From Gammaproteobacteria bacterium (lineage in GTDB: Bacteria; Pseudomonadota; Gammaproteobacteria; JACKNK01), in assembly GCA_024234955.1 (NCBI GenBank), contig JACKNK010000004.1, forward strand, positions 248,001 to 312,000: DNA of 64,000 nt. The letters are read 5' to 3'. The notes below the pieces were generated by a model. The model worked only from the letters and a program-made list of their open reading frames with translations. It was not told the DNA's origin and searched no databases. Shown here piece after piece: positions 44,885 through 53,520 of the stretch. The stretch's first letter is position 1. Each line of letters begins with the position of its first letter. The translations under genes and the position numbers were made by a program.

Positions 44885-45748
44885 ATGAATCTCGACATCA
44901 ATCTGTTGCGTACCTTCGTGGCCATAGTCGAAACCGGCGGCTTCACCCGCGCGGGTGACAAGCTGTTCATGTCCCAGTCCACGGTCAGCCTGCAGATCCA
45001 GCGACTGGAACGGAACCTCGACGCGACCCTGTTTCATCGCGACACCCACCGCGTCACGCTGACCGAATACGGCGAACGCCTGCTCGGTTACGCCCGACGC
45101 ATCCTCGCGCTCAATGACGAGGCCGAGGCCTGCGTACGCGCCGAAGCGGTGCGCGGCGAAGTGCGGCTGGGCATCGCCCAGGACTTCACCGAACACACCC
45201 TGCCTCAGGTTCTCGGTCGTTTCGCCCGCGCCCATCCCAACATCCGCATCGCCATGCGGGTTGCTGCCACCAGCGACCTCCGCGCCGCCGTCGAAGCCGG
45301 AGATCTCGATCTCGCCCTGCTCATGCTGCCACCGAAATCCCCCTTACGAGGCACCGAAATCGGGACCGTTCTGGCGCGCGAGCAGCTGGTGTGGTTTGCC
45401 GGTGTCGATGCCCCGACGGAACTGATCGAACCGGTGCCGCTGGTGACCTTTCCCCGCCCCTGCGCGTTCCGCGACACGGCGACCCGGACCCTGGATGAGG
45501 AAGGTGTCGCCTGGCGGATCGTCCTCGAGACTCCCGCACTGAGCGGCATCCTCGCCGCCGTCCGCGCCGGGCTTGGGCTATCGGTACGCACGCAGCGCAA
45601 TCTCGATGACCGCCTGATCGTCATCGAAGGCCTTCCTGCCTTGCCCGCCGTGGACATCGTTCTGCTCAAGGCAGACGAGGAAGGCAGCGAAGCGGTCAGT
45701 CTGCTGGCGGCGTTGATCAGCGACGCGGTGTTCGACGAGAAGCGCTGA
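44885..45748 (+). CDS. LysR-type transcriptional regulator
   Basis: A 287-residue LTTR. The winged helix-turn-helix is residues 1-60 (LLRTFVAIVETGGFTRAGDK, then SQSTVSLQIQRLERNLDATL). Residues about 90-285 are the periplasmic-binding-protein-like effector domain (GEVRLGIAQDF; ETPALSGILAAVRAGLGLSV). The effector and targets are unknown. It is upstream of argD on the same strand, but argD has its own promoter. Confidence 0.92.
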   Translation: MNLDINLLRTFVAIVETGGFTRAGDKLFMSQSTVSLQIQRLERNLDATLFHRDTHRVTLTEYGERLLGYARRILALNDEAEACVRAEAVRGEVRLGIAQDFTEHTLPQVLGRFARAHPNIRIAMRVAATSDLRAAVEAGDLDLALLMLPPKSPLRGTEIGTVLAREQLVWFAGVDAPTELIEPVPLVTFPRPCAFRDTATRTLDEEGVAWRIVLETPALSGILAAVRAGLGLSVRTQRNLDDRLIVIEGLPALPAVDIVLLKADEEGSEAVSLLAALISDAVFDEKR

Positions 45749-45767
45749 TCCGCCAACAAGTAACGAA

Positions 45768-45796
45768 TTGCCGTAAACCGTTGCCACACATATAAT
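45768..45796 (+). promoter_or_regulatory. Predicted sigma70 promoter of argDF
   Basis: TTGCCG (-35, 45768-45773), a 17-base spacer and a perfect TATAAT (-10, 45791-45796). It lies between the lysR stop and argD and predicts a start near 45803. Confidence 0.75.
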
Positions 45797-45825
45797 TCGC
45801 GCCTTTTTTCCGAATCGGACCTCTG

Positions 45826-45855
45826 GGCGATCCGTAGATTTACGGTCGCCTTTTT
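45826..45855 (+). promoter_or_regulatory. Attenuator-like terminator hairpin in the argD leader
   Basis: GGCGA-T-CCGTA pairs with TACGG-TCGCC (one bulged base), followed by TTTTT. It lies downstream of the argD promoter and 20 bases before the argD ATG. CCGTAG (45832-45837) can instead pair with CTACGG (45867-45872), which would break the terminator stem. This suggests conditional termination, though it might simply terminate lysR readthrough. Confidence 0.55.
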
Positions 45856-45875
45856 GTTTTCTGGGGCTACGGCAA

Positions 45876-47051
45876 ATGAGCAATGCGTTGATGAACACCT
45901 ACGGTCGGTTGCCGGTCGCCTTCGTGCGCGGCGAAGGGCCGTGGCTGTATGACGCCGACGACAAGGCCTATCTGGACCTGCTCGGTGGCGTCGCAGTCTG
46001 CACCCTGGGTCACGCGCACCCGGCGATCACCAAGGCGGTCTGCGACCAGGCCAGCACCCTGGTGCATGTCTCGAACTGGGTCAACATTCCGCAACAGGCG
46101 GCCCTGGCCGAGCGCCTGGTCGCGCTCTCCGGTCTACGCAACGCCTTCCTGTGCAACTCCGGGGCCGAGGCCAACGAGGCCGCCATCAAGATGGCGCGGG
46201 TGCATGGGCACGCAATGGGCATCGATGCGCCGCAGGTCGTGGTCGCCAATCAGAGTTTCCATGGTCGCACCATGGCGACCCTGGCTGCGACCGGCAATGC
46301 CAAGGTCCGCGCCGGGTTCGAACCGCTGGTCGCCGGCTTCATCCACGTCCCGTTCGGCGACGCTGAGGCGATCCGCAAGCTCGGCACCGAACGGCAGGAC
46401 ATCGCTGCCGTGATGGTCGAGCCGATCCAGGGCGAGGGCGGCGTAAACGTCCCGCCCGCCGACTACCTGCCGCAACTGCGCGCGCTCTGCGATGCCAACG
46501 GCTGGCTGTTGATCCTCGACGAAATCCAGACCGGCATCGGTCGCACCGGTGCCTGGTTCGGTCATCAACACCATGACATCAAGCCGGACGTGATGACCCT
46601 CGCCAAGGCGCTGGGCAACGGTGTGCCGATCGGCGCCTGCGTGGCCGGCGAGAAGGCCGCAGAGCTGTTCAAGCCCGGTATGCACGGCTCCACCTTCGGC
46701 GGCAATCCGCTCGCCTGCGCCGCCGCACTCGCCGTGCTTGATACCATTGAGAACGGGCAGCTGATCGCCCGTGCCCAGGTCATCGGTGCGCGCCTCTCTT
46801 CGGGCCTCAAGGCCCGCCTTGGCGACAACGCTGCGGTCGTCCAGATTCGTGGTCGTGGCCTGATCTGGGGCATCGAACTGGATCGGCCCTGCGGCCCGTT
46901 GCTCAACCTGGGCCTGGAAGCCGGCCTGATGCTCAACGTGACGGCCGAGCGGGTGGTGCGGCTGTTGCCCTCCGTGGTGATGAGCGACGCCGAGGTCGAT
47001 CAGGCGATCGACGGTGTCGCCACCCTGATCGAGAAATTTCTCGCCTCCTGA
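45876..47051 (+). CDS. argD: Acetylornithine aminotransferase
   Basis: A 391-residue class-III PLP aminotransferase. It makes N-acetylornithine in arginine synthesis and often also serves in lysine synthesis. FLCNSGAEANEAAIKMAR and NQSFHGRTMATLAATG are substrate/PLP motifs; LLILDEIQTGIGRTGAWF holds the PLP Asp; the Schiff-base Lys is in VMTLAKALGNGVPIG. Length is typical. argF follows 18 bases later. The leader carries an attenuator-like hairpin. Confidence 0.95.
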   Translation: MSNALMNTYGRLPVAFVRGEGPWLYDADDKAYLDLLGGVAVCTLGHAHPAITKAVCDQASTLVHVSNWVNIPQQAALAERLVALSGLRNAFLCNSGAEANEAAIKMARVHGHAMGIDAPQVVVANQSFHGRTMATLAATGNAKVRAGFEPLVAGFIHVPFGDAEAIRKLGTERQDIAAVMVEPIQGEGGVNVPPADYLPQLRALCDANGWLLILDEIQTGIGRTGAWFGHQHHDIKPDVMTLAKALGNGVPIGACVAGEKAAELFKPGMHGSTFGGNPLACAAALAVLDTIENGQLIARAQVIGARLSSGLKARLGDNAAVVQIRGRGLIWGIELDRPCGPLLNLGLEAGLMLNVTAERVVRLLPSVVMSDAEVDQAIDGVATLIEKFLAS

Positions 47052-47069
47052 ACCCATAAGGACCGCGTC

Positions 47070-47990
47070 ATGGCCAACAAAGACCTCGGCCCCCGTCATT
47101 TCCTGACTCTGCTTGATCTCTCCAGCGTCGAACTCCGTCAGGTGATTTCCCGCGCCACCGAGCTCAAGCAGATGATCCGCGACGGCGAGATTTATCAGCC
47201 GCTGCTGGGCATGACCTTGGGCATGATCTTCGACAAGTCCTCGACCCGCACCCGCGTGTCGTTCGAGACCGGCATGAACCAGTTCGGCGGCGCCGCCATC
47301 TTCCTGTCGCCGCGCGACACCCAACTCGGTCGCGGCGAACCCATCGAGGACGCCGCCCGAGTGCTGTCCCGCATGGTCGATGCGATCATGATCCGTACCT
47401 TCGATCACGCCCAGCTCGAGAGCTTTGCCGCGCATTCCCTGGTACCGGTGATCAACGGCCTGACTGACCTCTACCATCCCTGTCAGCTCCTCGCCGACAT
47501 GCAGACCTATGCCGAACATCGCGGCGAGATCGGCGGCAAGACCGTCACCTGGGTCGGCGACGGCAACAACATGTGTCACAGCTACATCAACGCCGCCCGC
47601 CGCTTCGGCTTCAAACTCCGTATTGCTTGCCCGGAGGGCTACGACCCCGATCCGGAGATCGTGCGCGCCGCCAACGGTGCCGCCGAAATCGTGCGCAACC
47701 CGATGGACGCCGCCGAAGGCTCGCACCTGGTGGTCACCGACGTCTGGGCCAGCATGGGCCAGGAAGAGGAGCAGGCGATCCGCGCCAACGCCTTCGCCGA
47801 CTACCAAGTCACCACCAAAATGATGGCTCAAGCCGACCCCGACGCCCTGTTCATGCATTGCCTGCCCGCACATCGCGGCGAAGAGGTCGAAGCGGCCGTG
47901 ATCGATGCCAAGGACAGCGTCGTTTGGGACGAAGCCGGAAACCGCCTGCATGCCCAAAAGGCCCTGCTCGAATTCCTCATGACGCGGTAA
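47070..47990 (+). CDS. argF: Ornithine carbamoyltransferase
   Basis: A 306-residue anabolic-size OTCase that makes citrulline from ornithine and carbamoyl phosphate. Carbamoyl-phosphate motifs are DKSSTRTRVSFETGM and DLYHPCQLLADMQT (HPCQ). The ornithine-side motif is FMHCLPAHRGEEV (HCLP). It follows argD directly in the same operon. The start has an AAGGA-like site (CATAAGGACCG). Confidence 0.97.
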   Translation: MANKDLGPRHFLTLLDLSSVELRQVISRATELKQMIRDGEIYQPLLGMTLGMIFDKSSTRTRVSFETGMNQFGGAAIFLSPRDTQLGRGEPIEDAARVLSRMVDAIMIRTFDHAQLESFAAHSLVPVINGLTDLYHPCQLLADMQTYAEHRGEIGGKTVTWVGDGNNMCHSYINAARRFGFKLRIACPEGYDPDPEIVRAANGAAEIVRNPMDAAEGSHLVVTDVWASMGQEEEQAIRANAFADYQVTTKMMAQADPDALFMHCLPAHRGEEVEAAVIDAKDSVVWDEAGNRLHAQKALLEFLMTR

Positions 47991-48207
47991 CCGCTGCGTC
48001 GCGGCGGCGCTCACCTGGCCCACCCTTGCCGGATCGAGCCTATTTGTTCGACTCTCGAAATGCCAAAAATGCCTGACGCGTTTTGCCAATTCGTCAGTCA
48101 CTCATGACAATTTTGAGTCGTTTCCTGTCAGTCCCACAAGGCGAATCCGCCCCCTGCGATTCGGCGAAATCGACCGGGACGGCCTGCGATCTCGATACCG
48201 TGAGATT

Positions 48208-48223
48208 TGGCCCTGGTTTTGCT
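48208..48223 (+). promoter_or_regulatory. Sigma54-type -24/-12 promoter for PEP-CTERM gene 3
   Basis: TGGCCCT-GGTT-TTGCT: a perfect -12 element and the GG of the -24 element, with 12 bases between the GG and GC positions. The -12 G is 52 bases before the ATG at 48273. Confidence 0.65.
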
Positions 48224-48272
48224 CATATAGGGCGTTCCGCACTAGCTGTCGGCTCCTTTGTGGGTGGGCATC

Positions 48273-48941
48273 ATGAAAACCCTGTTCGCTTTGCTTCTCT
48301 CCGGCTTTACCTTCAGTTTCACCACGCCCGCACAGGCGTTCATTTACGAAATGTGCAGTAACGATGACGTCAGTTTCGGCGTAAGCGGCACATCGCCCGC
48401 TGCCGCCGATTCCTGTTTCGGCTGGACCAATCAGTACGGCAACCCCACCGTAGAAAAAAGCATGGTGGAGTCGGCCTTCGGGACCGAACTCGACAATGCC
48501 TGGGTCTACGTCACCAAATTCGATAGCGCCACGAGTACCGGCAACTATGGGGAAGTCGCTTTCACGTTAACCGCCAGCAACAACTCGCAGGGCGGCTGGA
48601 AGTTGTCCTGGAACGACCCGACCGGGCACACCCTGCCCAGTCAGTTCGACTTCGCAGTGGTACTCAAGGCCGGCCAAGGCACCGGAGGTTACTTCTTCGA
48701 CGACGTCTACCTCCCGGTCAACCCGAACACTGGCATTGGCGAATTCGAAGTCGGCATCATGAACAATCGCGGTATCGATCTGGCGTTGTCCCATATGACG
48801 TTGTTCCTGCGCGAAGGCGCCGAGATCCCGACGCCCCCGGACGATCCTAAAAACGTTCCGGTTCCCGGCACGCTCACGCTGCTGGCGGGTGCCTTGTTCG
48901 GACTTCGGCGCAAGTCGTCGCAGCACCTGATAGGGCTGTAA
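48273..48941 (+). CDS. PEP-CTERM-type exported protein 3
   Basis: A 222-residue protein. The signal peptide ends AQA|FIYEM near residue 23. The mature domain is beta-rich, with Cys residues in EMCSNDD and ADSCFGW and the segment AFTLTASNNSQGGWKLSWND. The tail is KNVPVPGTLTLLAGALFGLR followed by RKS, a PEP-CTERM-like sorting signal with a PGT variant of the motif. The body resembles short PEP-CTERM proteins of no known function. It has its own sigma54-type promoter and a terminator. Confidence 0.78.
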   Translation: MKTLFALLLSGFTFSFTTPAQAFIYEMCSNDDVSFGVSGTSPAAADSCFGWTNQYGNPTVEKSMVESAFGTELDNAWVYVTKFDSATSTGNYGEVAFTLTASNNSQGGWKLSWNDPTGHTLPSQFDFAVVLKAGQGTGGYFFDDVYLPVNPNTGIGEFEVGIMNNRGIDLALSHMTLFLREGAEIPTPPDDPKNVPVPGTLTLLAGALFGLRRKSSQHLIGL

Positions 48942-49000
48942 TCCGAAGCACTTCTGCGGTGTGCTGTGCGTCACGATGACGGCAACCGCATCGGGCAATA

Positions 49001-49032
49001 AAAAGGCCCGCTCCTTCCGAAGCGGGCCTTTT
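49001..49032. terminator. Terminator shared by PEP-CTERM gene 3 and the deleted sat copy
   Basis: A 12-bp stem, AAAAGGCCCGCT paired with AGCGGGCCTTTT, with A and T runs on either side, so it can act on both strands. It is nearly the same as the terminator beyond intact sat (52272-52303). Confidence 0.9.
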
Positions 49033-49055
49033 CTTTGTCGCGAGATCGCGAGGGC

Positions 49056-49355
49056 TTACTTGCCGGCGTCCAGCGCCTGGTAGTAGTCCATCAAGACGTT
49101 GGCACCTTCCGGGACCGAGTCGGGGGTGCTGTCGGTCATAACCATCTTTTCGGCAGTCGCCAGCGCATCAACCTTTTTCATGTAGCCGCTCATCGGGGTG
49201 TAGTAACCACCGCCCAGCTGCAAGTCGTTGCCGACCGCAGCGCAGCTGATGACGATGGACTTGAGGCCGGCGGCCTCGTGCATCAGGGCGTCGTGCTTTT
49301 CCGCGTCGTGGACGAACAGCGGCTTCAGTTCGTTGGAACCGTGAGGTTTGATCAT
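49056..49355 (-). pseudogene. Internally deleted copy of sat (99 codons, open frame)
   Basis: A 99-residue open frame. Residues 1 to about 75 match the N-terminus of the intact Sat at 52327-53520 (MIKPHGSNELKPLFV, HDALMHEAAGLKSIVIS, DALATAEKMVMTD). The last 12 residues (LMDYYQALDAGK) match its C-terminus. About 300 central residues, including the QTRNPMHRAH nucleotide motif, are missing. It cannot be an ATP sulfurylase. The frame, ribosome-site region and terminator remain, so a product made of the PUA-like N-terminal domain is possible. Its ATG overlaps the upstream gene's TGA. Confidence 0.85.
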
Positions 49356-50686
49356 GGCGCTCTCCTATCCTCGTTGACGCATGGATGATGGTCGTCAGGA
49401 GCGGAGGCTGCGGGCCTTGCCGATCGAGACCAACGAAAACGCAGAGCTACTTTCTTGGGGTGATGGACACCTGTGCAGCGAAGAAGGGGGCGCCACAACA
49501 GGAAGCTGGAGACACCGATCAGTATCAGTGTCGGGGGAGCTGGCACCTGGCCGGGAGACTCCCCGGTTGATCCACCGCCACCCGTTCCCTCTGTCGATCC
49601 TCCACCCGATGATGAGGTGTTACCGTTCCATGCCGTCTCCGTCGGGGTAAGCAGGAAGGCGTGACTTTCTCCGCTTGCGGTAACGCCATAACCGGTGATG
49701 AAGCCGCTATTACTGATAGCGGATGCGACCGTCAGCGATGACCAGCCGGTCGCGTCGGCAACCAGCTCGTTGAGGTTGATCATGCCGTCGACGGCGTCCC
49801 ACAGGAACGGTTGGTAATCGTAAGGACCGTTGGAGGTCAATGAATAACCGACCACCTGGCTGGAGTCGTTGATTCCCAGTGCGCGTCCATCACTACCGCC
49901 CAGAGTACCGAGATCGGTGAGGCCGGTCGTTTCATCCCAGACGAATGCATGGGCGCGTCCGTCTGCCGCATCGTAAGAACCGGCCACCTGGTTGTTGTTG
50001 TTGATATCCAGGGCGCCAACGGAAGTGCTCGATACGCCGATCGATGAGAATCCAGCGCTTTCGTCCCAAATGAAAATATCTTGCTGGCCATTGATGTCGT
50101 TGAATTTGCCGACGACCGTGTCGTTGTTGTTGATGTCCAGCGCGTAACTGTCCGCTGCCTCGGATGCCCCGATATCCGTCATGCCCGACGACGAGTCCCA
50201 AACGAAGGCATGAGCTGCGCTACCCTTGGCGGAGTAGCCCGTGACGCGACCGTTGTCGTTGATGCCCTCGCCAACGCTGTAGGTGCCGCCTAACGCGCCG
50301 AGGTTCGTAAAGCCGGAAGACGAGTCCCAAAGGTAAGCGAAGCGAGCTCCGTTGTTGGCATGGGACATGCCCGTCACCTGACCGAGGTTGTTCAAGGCAT
50401 ACCCGTAACTGAATCCTCCGCCAGGCAGGGTGCCCATGTCGGTCAGGCTGGCCTCGGTGTCCCAGAACACGGCATCCCACGACCCCGAGGAGGTTCGGGA
50501 TTGGCCCGTTACCTGACCACTGTCGTTGACATCTGTGCCCGCACTCCCGTAAGTACCATCCCAGGCCAAGGTGCCCAAGTCGGTTATGGAATACAGGACT
50601 GCCGCGTGGGCTCGCGGAACAGCGAGGATGGCAAGGCACGCCAGAACGATTGTCGGCAGATGACCGAACGCGCATTTCATTTTCAT
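49352..50686 (-). CDS. HAF-repeat PEP-CTERM-type exported protein
   Basis: A 444-residue protein. Signal peptide residues 1-28 (ending AHA). Residues 30 to about 350 hold HAF-type repeats, e.g. LTDLGTLGGSDGRALGINDS followed by HAFVWDETTG, probably a beta-propeller-like fold. A Ser/Gly-rich linker leads to QVPAPPTLILIGVSSFLLW and RPLLRC, a PEP-CTERM-like tail. About 35 more basic residues follow, encoded through the leader of the deleted sat copy, and the TGA overlaps its ATG. A lost stop or frameshift is likely. GAAGGA precedes the ATG. Confidence 0.75.
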   Translation of the reverse strand: MKMKCAFGHLPTIVLACLAILAVPRAHAAVLYSITDLGTLAWDGTYGSAGTDVNDSGQVTGQSRTSSGSWDAVFWDTEASLTDMGTLPGGGFSYGYALNNLGQVTGMSHANNGARFAYLWDSSSGFTNLGALGGTYSVGEGINDNGRVTGYSAKGSAAHAFVWDSSSGMTDIGASEAADSYALDINNNDTVVGKFNDINGQQDIFIWDESAGFSSIGVSSTSVGALDINNNNQVAGSYDAADGRAHAFVWDETTGLTDLGTLGGSDGRALGINDSSQVVGYSLTSNGPYDYQPFLWDAVDGMINLNELVADATGWSSLTVASAISNSGFITGYGVTASGESHAFLLTPTETAWNGNTSSSGGGSTEGTGGGGSTGESPGQVPAPPTLILIGVSSFLLWRPLLRCTGVHHPKKVALRFRWSRSARPAASAPDDHHPCVNEDRRAP

Positions 50687-50806
50687 TATGTGATTCCTTC
50701 AATTGATGGTGGAGCGGCCCAGGCGTCCCTCCACCATCGCGAACACCAGCCATGCGGGGGAATCCATTCGAGCCGACCCGCTGAATGTATTGGGGGGGGA
50801 GTGACC

Positions 50807-52237
50807 GTGAATGACCAGGATCAGGCTGCGGAGCAGGAATATCGCCAGACGGTGCGGGCCGATCCCGCCAATGTTGAGGCCCAGAATGCGTTGGCCGTGG
50901 TGTTGGCCAGACAGCAGCGGTTCGACGAGGCCGAGGTGGAGTTCGCGCGCGCGCTCACACTATCGCCGGATGCCCCGGATATCCTTTACAACCTGGGTCT
51001 GATGCGCGGTCGCGCGAAGCGGTTCGCGGACGCGGAAACGACTCTCCGTCGCGTTGTCGAGCTGCGCCCCGATCACGCATTCGCCCTCAACGAACTCGGT
51101 ACCGTGCTCGAAGCGCTGCGGCGTTTCGATGAGGCGGAAGGCGTTTACAGGGCAGCGCTGGGCATCCGCCCCGATTTCACCAAGGCCTGCAACAACCTCG
51201 GACGTCTGTACTCGACCTTGCAACGGGATGCGGAAGCGGAAGCAGCCACCCGGGGGGCGCTGTCGATTGAATCGGGCAATGCGATCGCGCGCTGGAATCT
51301 CGGGATGATCCTGCTGGCGCAGGGGCGATACCGGGAGGGGTGGGCGTTATATGAGGCGCGCCGTGACCCGGCGCTCGCGCATCGGCTCGATGCGCCACCG
51401 CAACTTCCCTACGCGCTCTGGCAGGGTGAGTCCTTGCGCGGGCGTAGCGTGTCGGTATGGCCGGAGCAGGGGTTCGGTGACCAGATTCAGTTTGTCCGTT
51501 ATCTGCCGCTGCTACGTGTGGCGGGTGCGAGGCGCATCACCCTGGTGTGCAGTCGGGAGTTGCAGCGCTTGTTCGAGAACAACGGCCTGGCGGATGAAGT
51601 GGTGACGAAAGAAGACGCGGCGGACCTGCCTGAGCAGGATTTCTGGACCCCGTTGATGAGCATCCCGCTTCGACTGGGGACAACACTGGACACCCTTCCC
51701 GCGCAGCTTCCCTACCTTGACGCCCCCGCACGAAATCCTCTGAACGCGGCTAGCGACGATGCATTCCGGGTGGGTCTCGTTTGGCGTGGCAGTGCCGGCC
51801 AGGCCAATGACGGCAATCGCTCCCTGCCCAGCCTGCGGACCCTGGCACCGCTATGGAAGGTCCCCGGGATTCACTTCGTGAGTCTGCAAATGGGGCCGGT
51901 CGGGGACGAAGCGGCCTCGCCCCCTCCCGATCAGCCAATTAGCGATGCGCGCGCGGTGATGGCCGACTTTGCCGATACCGCGGCGTTGATCCGGGGGCTC
52001 GATCTGGTCATCAGCGTGGATACCGCCGTCGCGCACCTTGCGGGCGCGCTCGGAAAACCTTGTTGGGTGCTGCTGCCCTTTCTCGCGAACTACTGGTGCT
52101 GGTTGCGGGACCGCGATGATTCGCCGTGGTACCCCCAAGTAATGCGCCTGTTCCGGCAATCAGTGGCCGGTGACTGGCGGGAGGTAGTGCAGCGGCTGAC
52201 CGCCGCATTGGCCAGTGAGGTCGGCGCGCGTCGATGA
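50807..52237 (+). CDS. TPR protein with C-terminal glycosyltransferase-like domain
   Basis: A 476-residue protein. Residues 1 to about 170 form four or five tetratricopeptide repeats (VEAQNALAVVLARQQRFDEA; FALNELGTVLEALRRFDEAE). The C-terminal half has VSVWPEQGFGDQIQFVRYLP and LDLVISVDTAVAHLAGALGK, then PWYPQVMRLFRQ, typical of the common TPR-GT9-like fusion family. A run of G residues ending in A (50792-50800) serves the GTG at 50807; GTG 50801 is an alternative. It diverges from the HAF gene. It could glycosylate proteins or lipids; the substrate is unknown. Confidence 0.8.
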   Translation: MNDQDQAAEQEYRQTVRADPANVEAQNALAVVLARQQRFDEAEVEFARALTLSPDAPDILYNLGLMRGRAKRFADAETTLRRVVELRPDHAFALNELGTVLEALRRFDEAEGVYRAALGIRPDFTKACNNLGRLYSTLQRDAEAEAATRGALSIESGNAIARWNLGMILLAQGRYREGWALYEARRDPALAHRLDAPPQLPYALWQGESLRGRSVSVWPEQGFGDQIQFVRYLPLLRVAGARRITLVCSRELQRLFENNGLADEVVTKEDAADLPEQDFWTPLMSIPLRLGTTLDTLPAQLPYLDAPARNPLNAASDDAFRVGLVWRGSAGQANDGNRSLPSLRTLAPLWKVPGIHFVSLQMGPVGDEAASPPPDQPISDARAVMADFADTAALIRGLDLVISVDTAVAHLAGALGKPCWVLLPFLANYWCWLRDRDDSPWYPQVMRLFRQSVAGDWREVVQRLTAALASEVGARR

Positions 52238-52271
52238 TTCGCCTCACACGGTGGGACGAATGCCGAAATGA

Positions 52272-52303
52272 AAAAGGCCCGCTCCTTTCGGGGCGGGCCT
52301 TTT
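52272..52303. terminator. Terminator of intact sat (bidirectional)
   Basis: AAAAGGCCCGC pairs with GCGGGCCTTTT. With its flanks it is nearly identical to 49001-49032, consistent with duplication of the sat 3' end. Confidence 0.9.
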
Positions 52304-52326
52304 CTTGTCGCGGAGATCGCGAGGAC

Positions 52327-53520
52327 TTACTTGCCGGCGTCCAGCGCCTGGTAGTAGTCCATCAGGATCTTGGCGACTTCCGGACGGGAGAATTCCGGCG
52401 GCGGGGCGATGCCCTGGCCGAGCATCTCGCGGACCTTGGTGCCGGACAGCAGCACGAAGTCTTCCTTGGTGTGATCCGGCACGTCGCGCATCATGACGAC
52501 GCGGTTCAGCTTCTTGCTGTAGGCGGTGTGATCGGCCTTGAAGATGTCGATCAGCAGGGCGCCTTCCGGCACCTCGTCGAAGATGGTCTGGGCGTCGAAG
52601 GCGCCGTAGTAGTCGCCGACACCGGCGTGGTCGCGGCCGATGATGAAGTGCGTGGCACCCATGTTCTGACGGAACAGGGCGTGCAGCACGGCTTCACGCG
52701 GGCCGGCGTAGAGCATGTCGAAGCCGTAGCCGGTGACCATGGCGGTGTTCGGCGGGAAGTACAGCTCGACCATCTTGCGGATGGCGGCGTCACGCACCGG
52801 GGCCGGGATGTCGCCCTTCTTGAGCTTGCCGAGCAGCATGTGAATGACCACGCCGTCCGCGTTCAGCGCTTCGCGGGCCATGTGGCACAGCTCTTCGTGC
52901 GCGCGGTGCATCGGGTTGCGGGTCTGGAAGGCGACCACGGTGTTCCAGCCACGCTCGGCGATCTCGTTGCGGATCTCGACGGCGGTGCGGAAGGTGTCCG
53001 GGAAGTCGGTCATGAAGTAGGAGAAGTTCAGGACCTGGATCGGGCCGGAGATGACGGTCTTGCCGACGCTGTTGAAGGCGGCGACGCCCGGGTGCTCCGG
53101 ATCGGTGGTGCCGTAGACCTTCTCGGTCATCATGGCCATGTCGGCGTCGGAAAATTCCTCGACGGCGGTGACGTCCATGACGGCCAGGACCGGGTTGCCT
53201 TCGACGTTCGGGTCCTTCAGGGCAATGCGGTCGCCCGCCTTGATGCCCTGCGCGTCCTCGACGACGTTGATGACCGGGACCGGGAAGAAGGTGCCGTCGG
53301 TCATGACCATCTTTTCAGCGGTCGCGAGCGCGTCGGCCTTGTTCATGAAGCCGGTCAGCGGGGTGTAGTAACCGCCGCCGAGCTGCACCGCGTTACCGGC
53401 GGCAGCGGAGCTGATGACGATGGACTTGAGGCCGGCGGCCTCGTGCATCAGGGCGTCGTGCTTTTCCGCGTCGTAGACGAACAGCGGCTTCAGTTCATTG
53501 GAGCCGTGAGGCTTGATCAT
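52327..53520 (-). CDS. sat: Sulfate adenylyltransferase (ATP sulfurylase), dissimilatory type
   Basis: A 397-residue homo-oligomeric ATP sulfurylase. In sulfur oxidisers it converts APS and pyrophosphate to ATP and sulfate, completing the AprBA route. The N-terminal PUA-like domain spans residues 1 to about 160. Catalytic motifs are QTRNPMHRAH (199-208) and GRDHAGVGDYYG in the nucleotide-binding domain. Length fits single-domain dissimilatory Sat without an APS-kinase extension. The gene stands alone, about 26 kb from aprBA, and has a truncated paralogue 3 kb away. Confidence 0.97.
   Translation of the reverse strand: MIKPHGSNELKPLFVYDAEKHDALMHEAAGLKSIVISSAAAGNAVQLGGGYYTPLTGFMNKADALATAEKMVMTDGTFFPVPVINVVEDAQGIKAGDRIALKDPNVEGNPVLAVMDVTAVEEFSDADMAMMTEKVYGTTDPEHPGVAAFNSVGKTVISGPIQVLNFSYFMTDFPDTFRTAVEIRNEIAERGWNTVVAFQTRNPMHRAHEELCHMAREALNADGVVIHMLLGKLKKGDIPAPVRDAAIRKMVELYFPPNTAMVTGYGFDMLYAGPREAVLHALFRQNMGATHFIIGRDHAGVGDYYGAFDAQTIFDEVPEGALLIDIFKADHTAYSKKLNRVVMMRDVPDHTKEDFVLLSGTKVREMLGQGIAPPPEFSRPEVAKILMDYYQALDAGK

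Noticed and set aside
44598..44888. Short open frames on both strands before the LysR gene
   Set aside because: There is no ribosome site, no family resemblance and no conserved composition; treated as intergenic.
46134..48101. A 655-codon open frame antisense to argD-argF
   Set aside because: It lies opposite two clear enzymes, is driven by their GC-rich codon pattern, and has no ribosome site or family-like motif.
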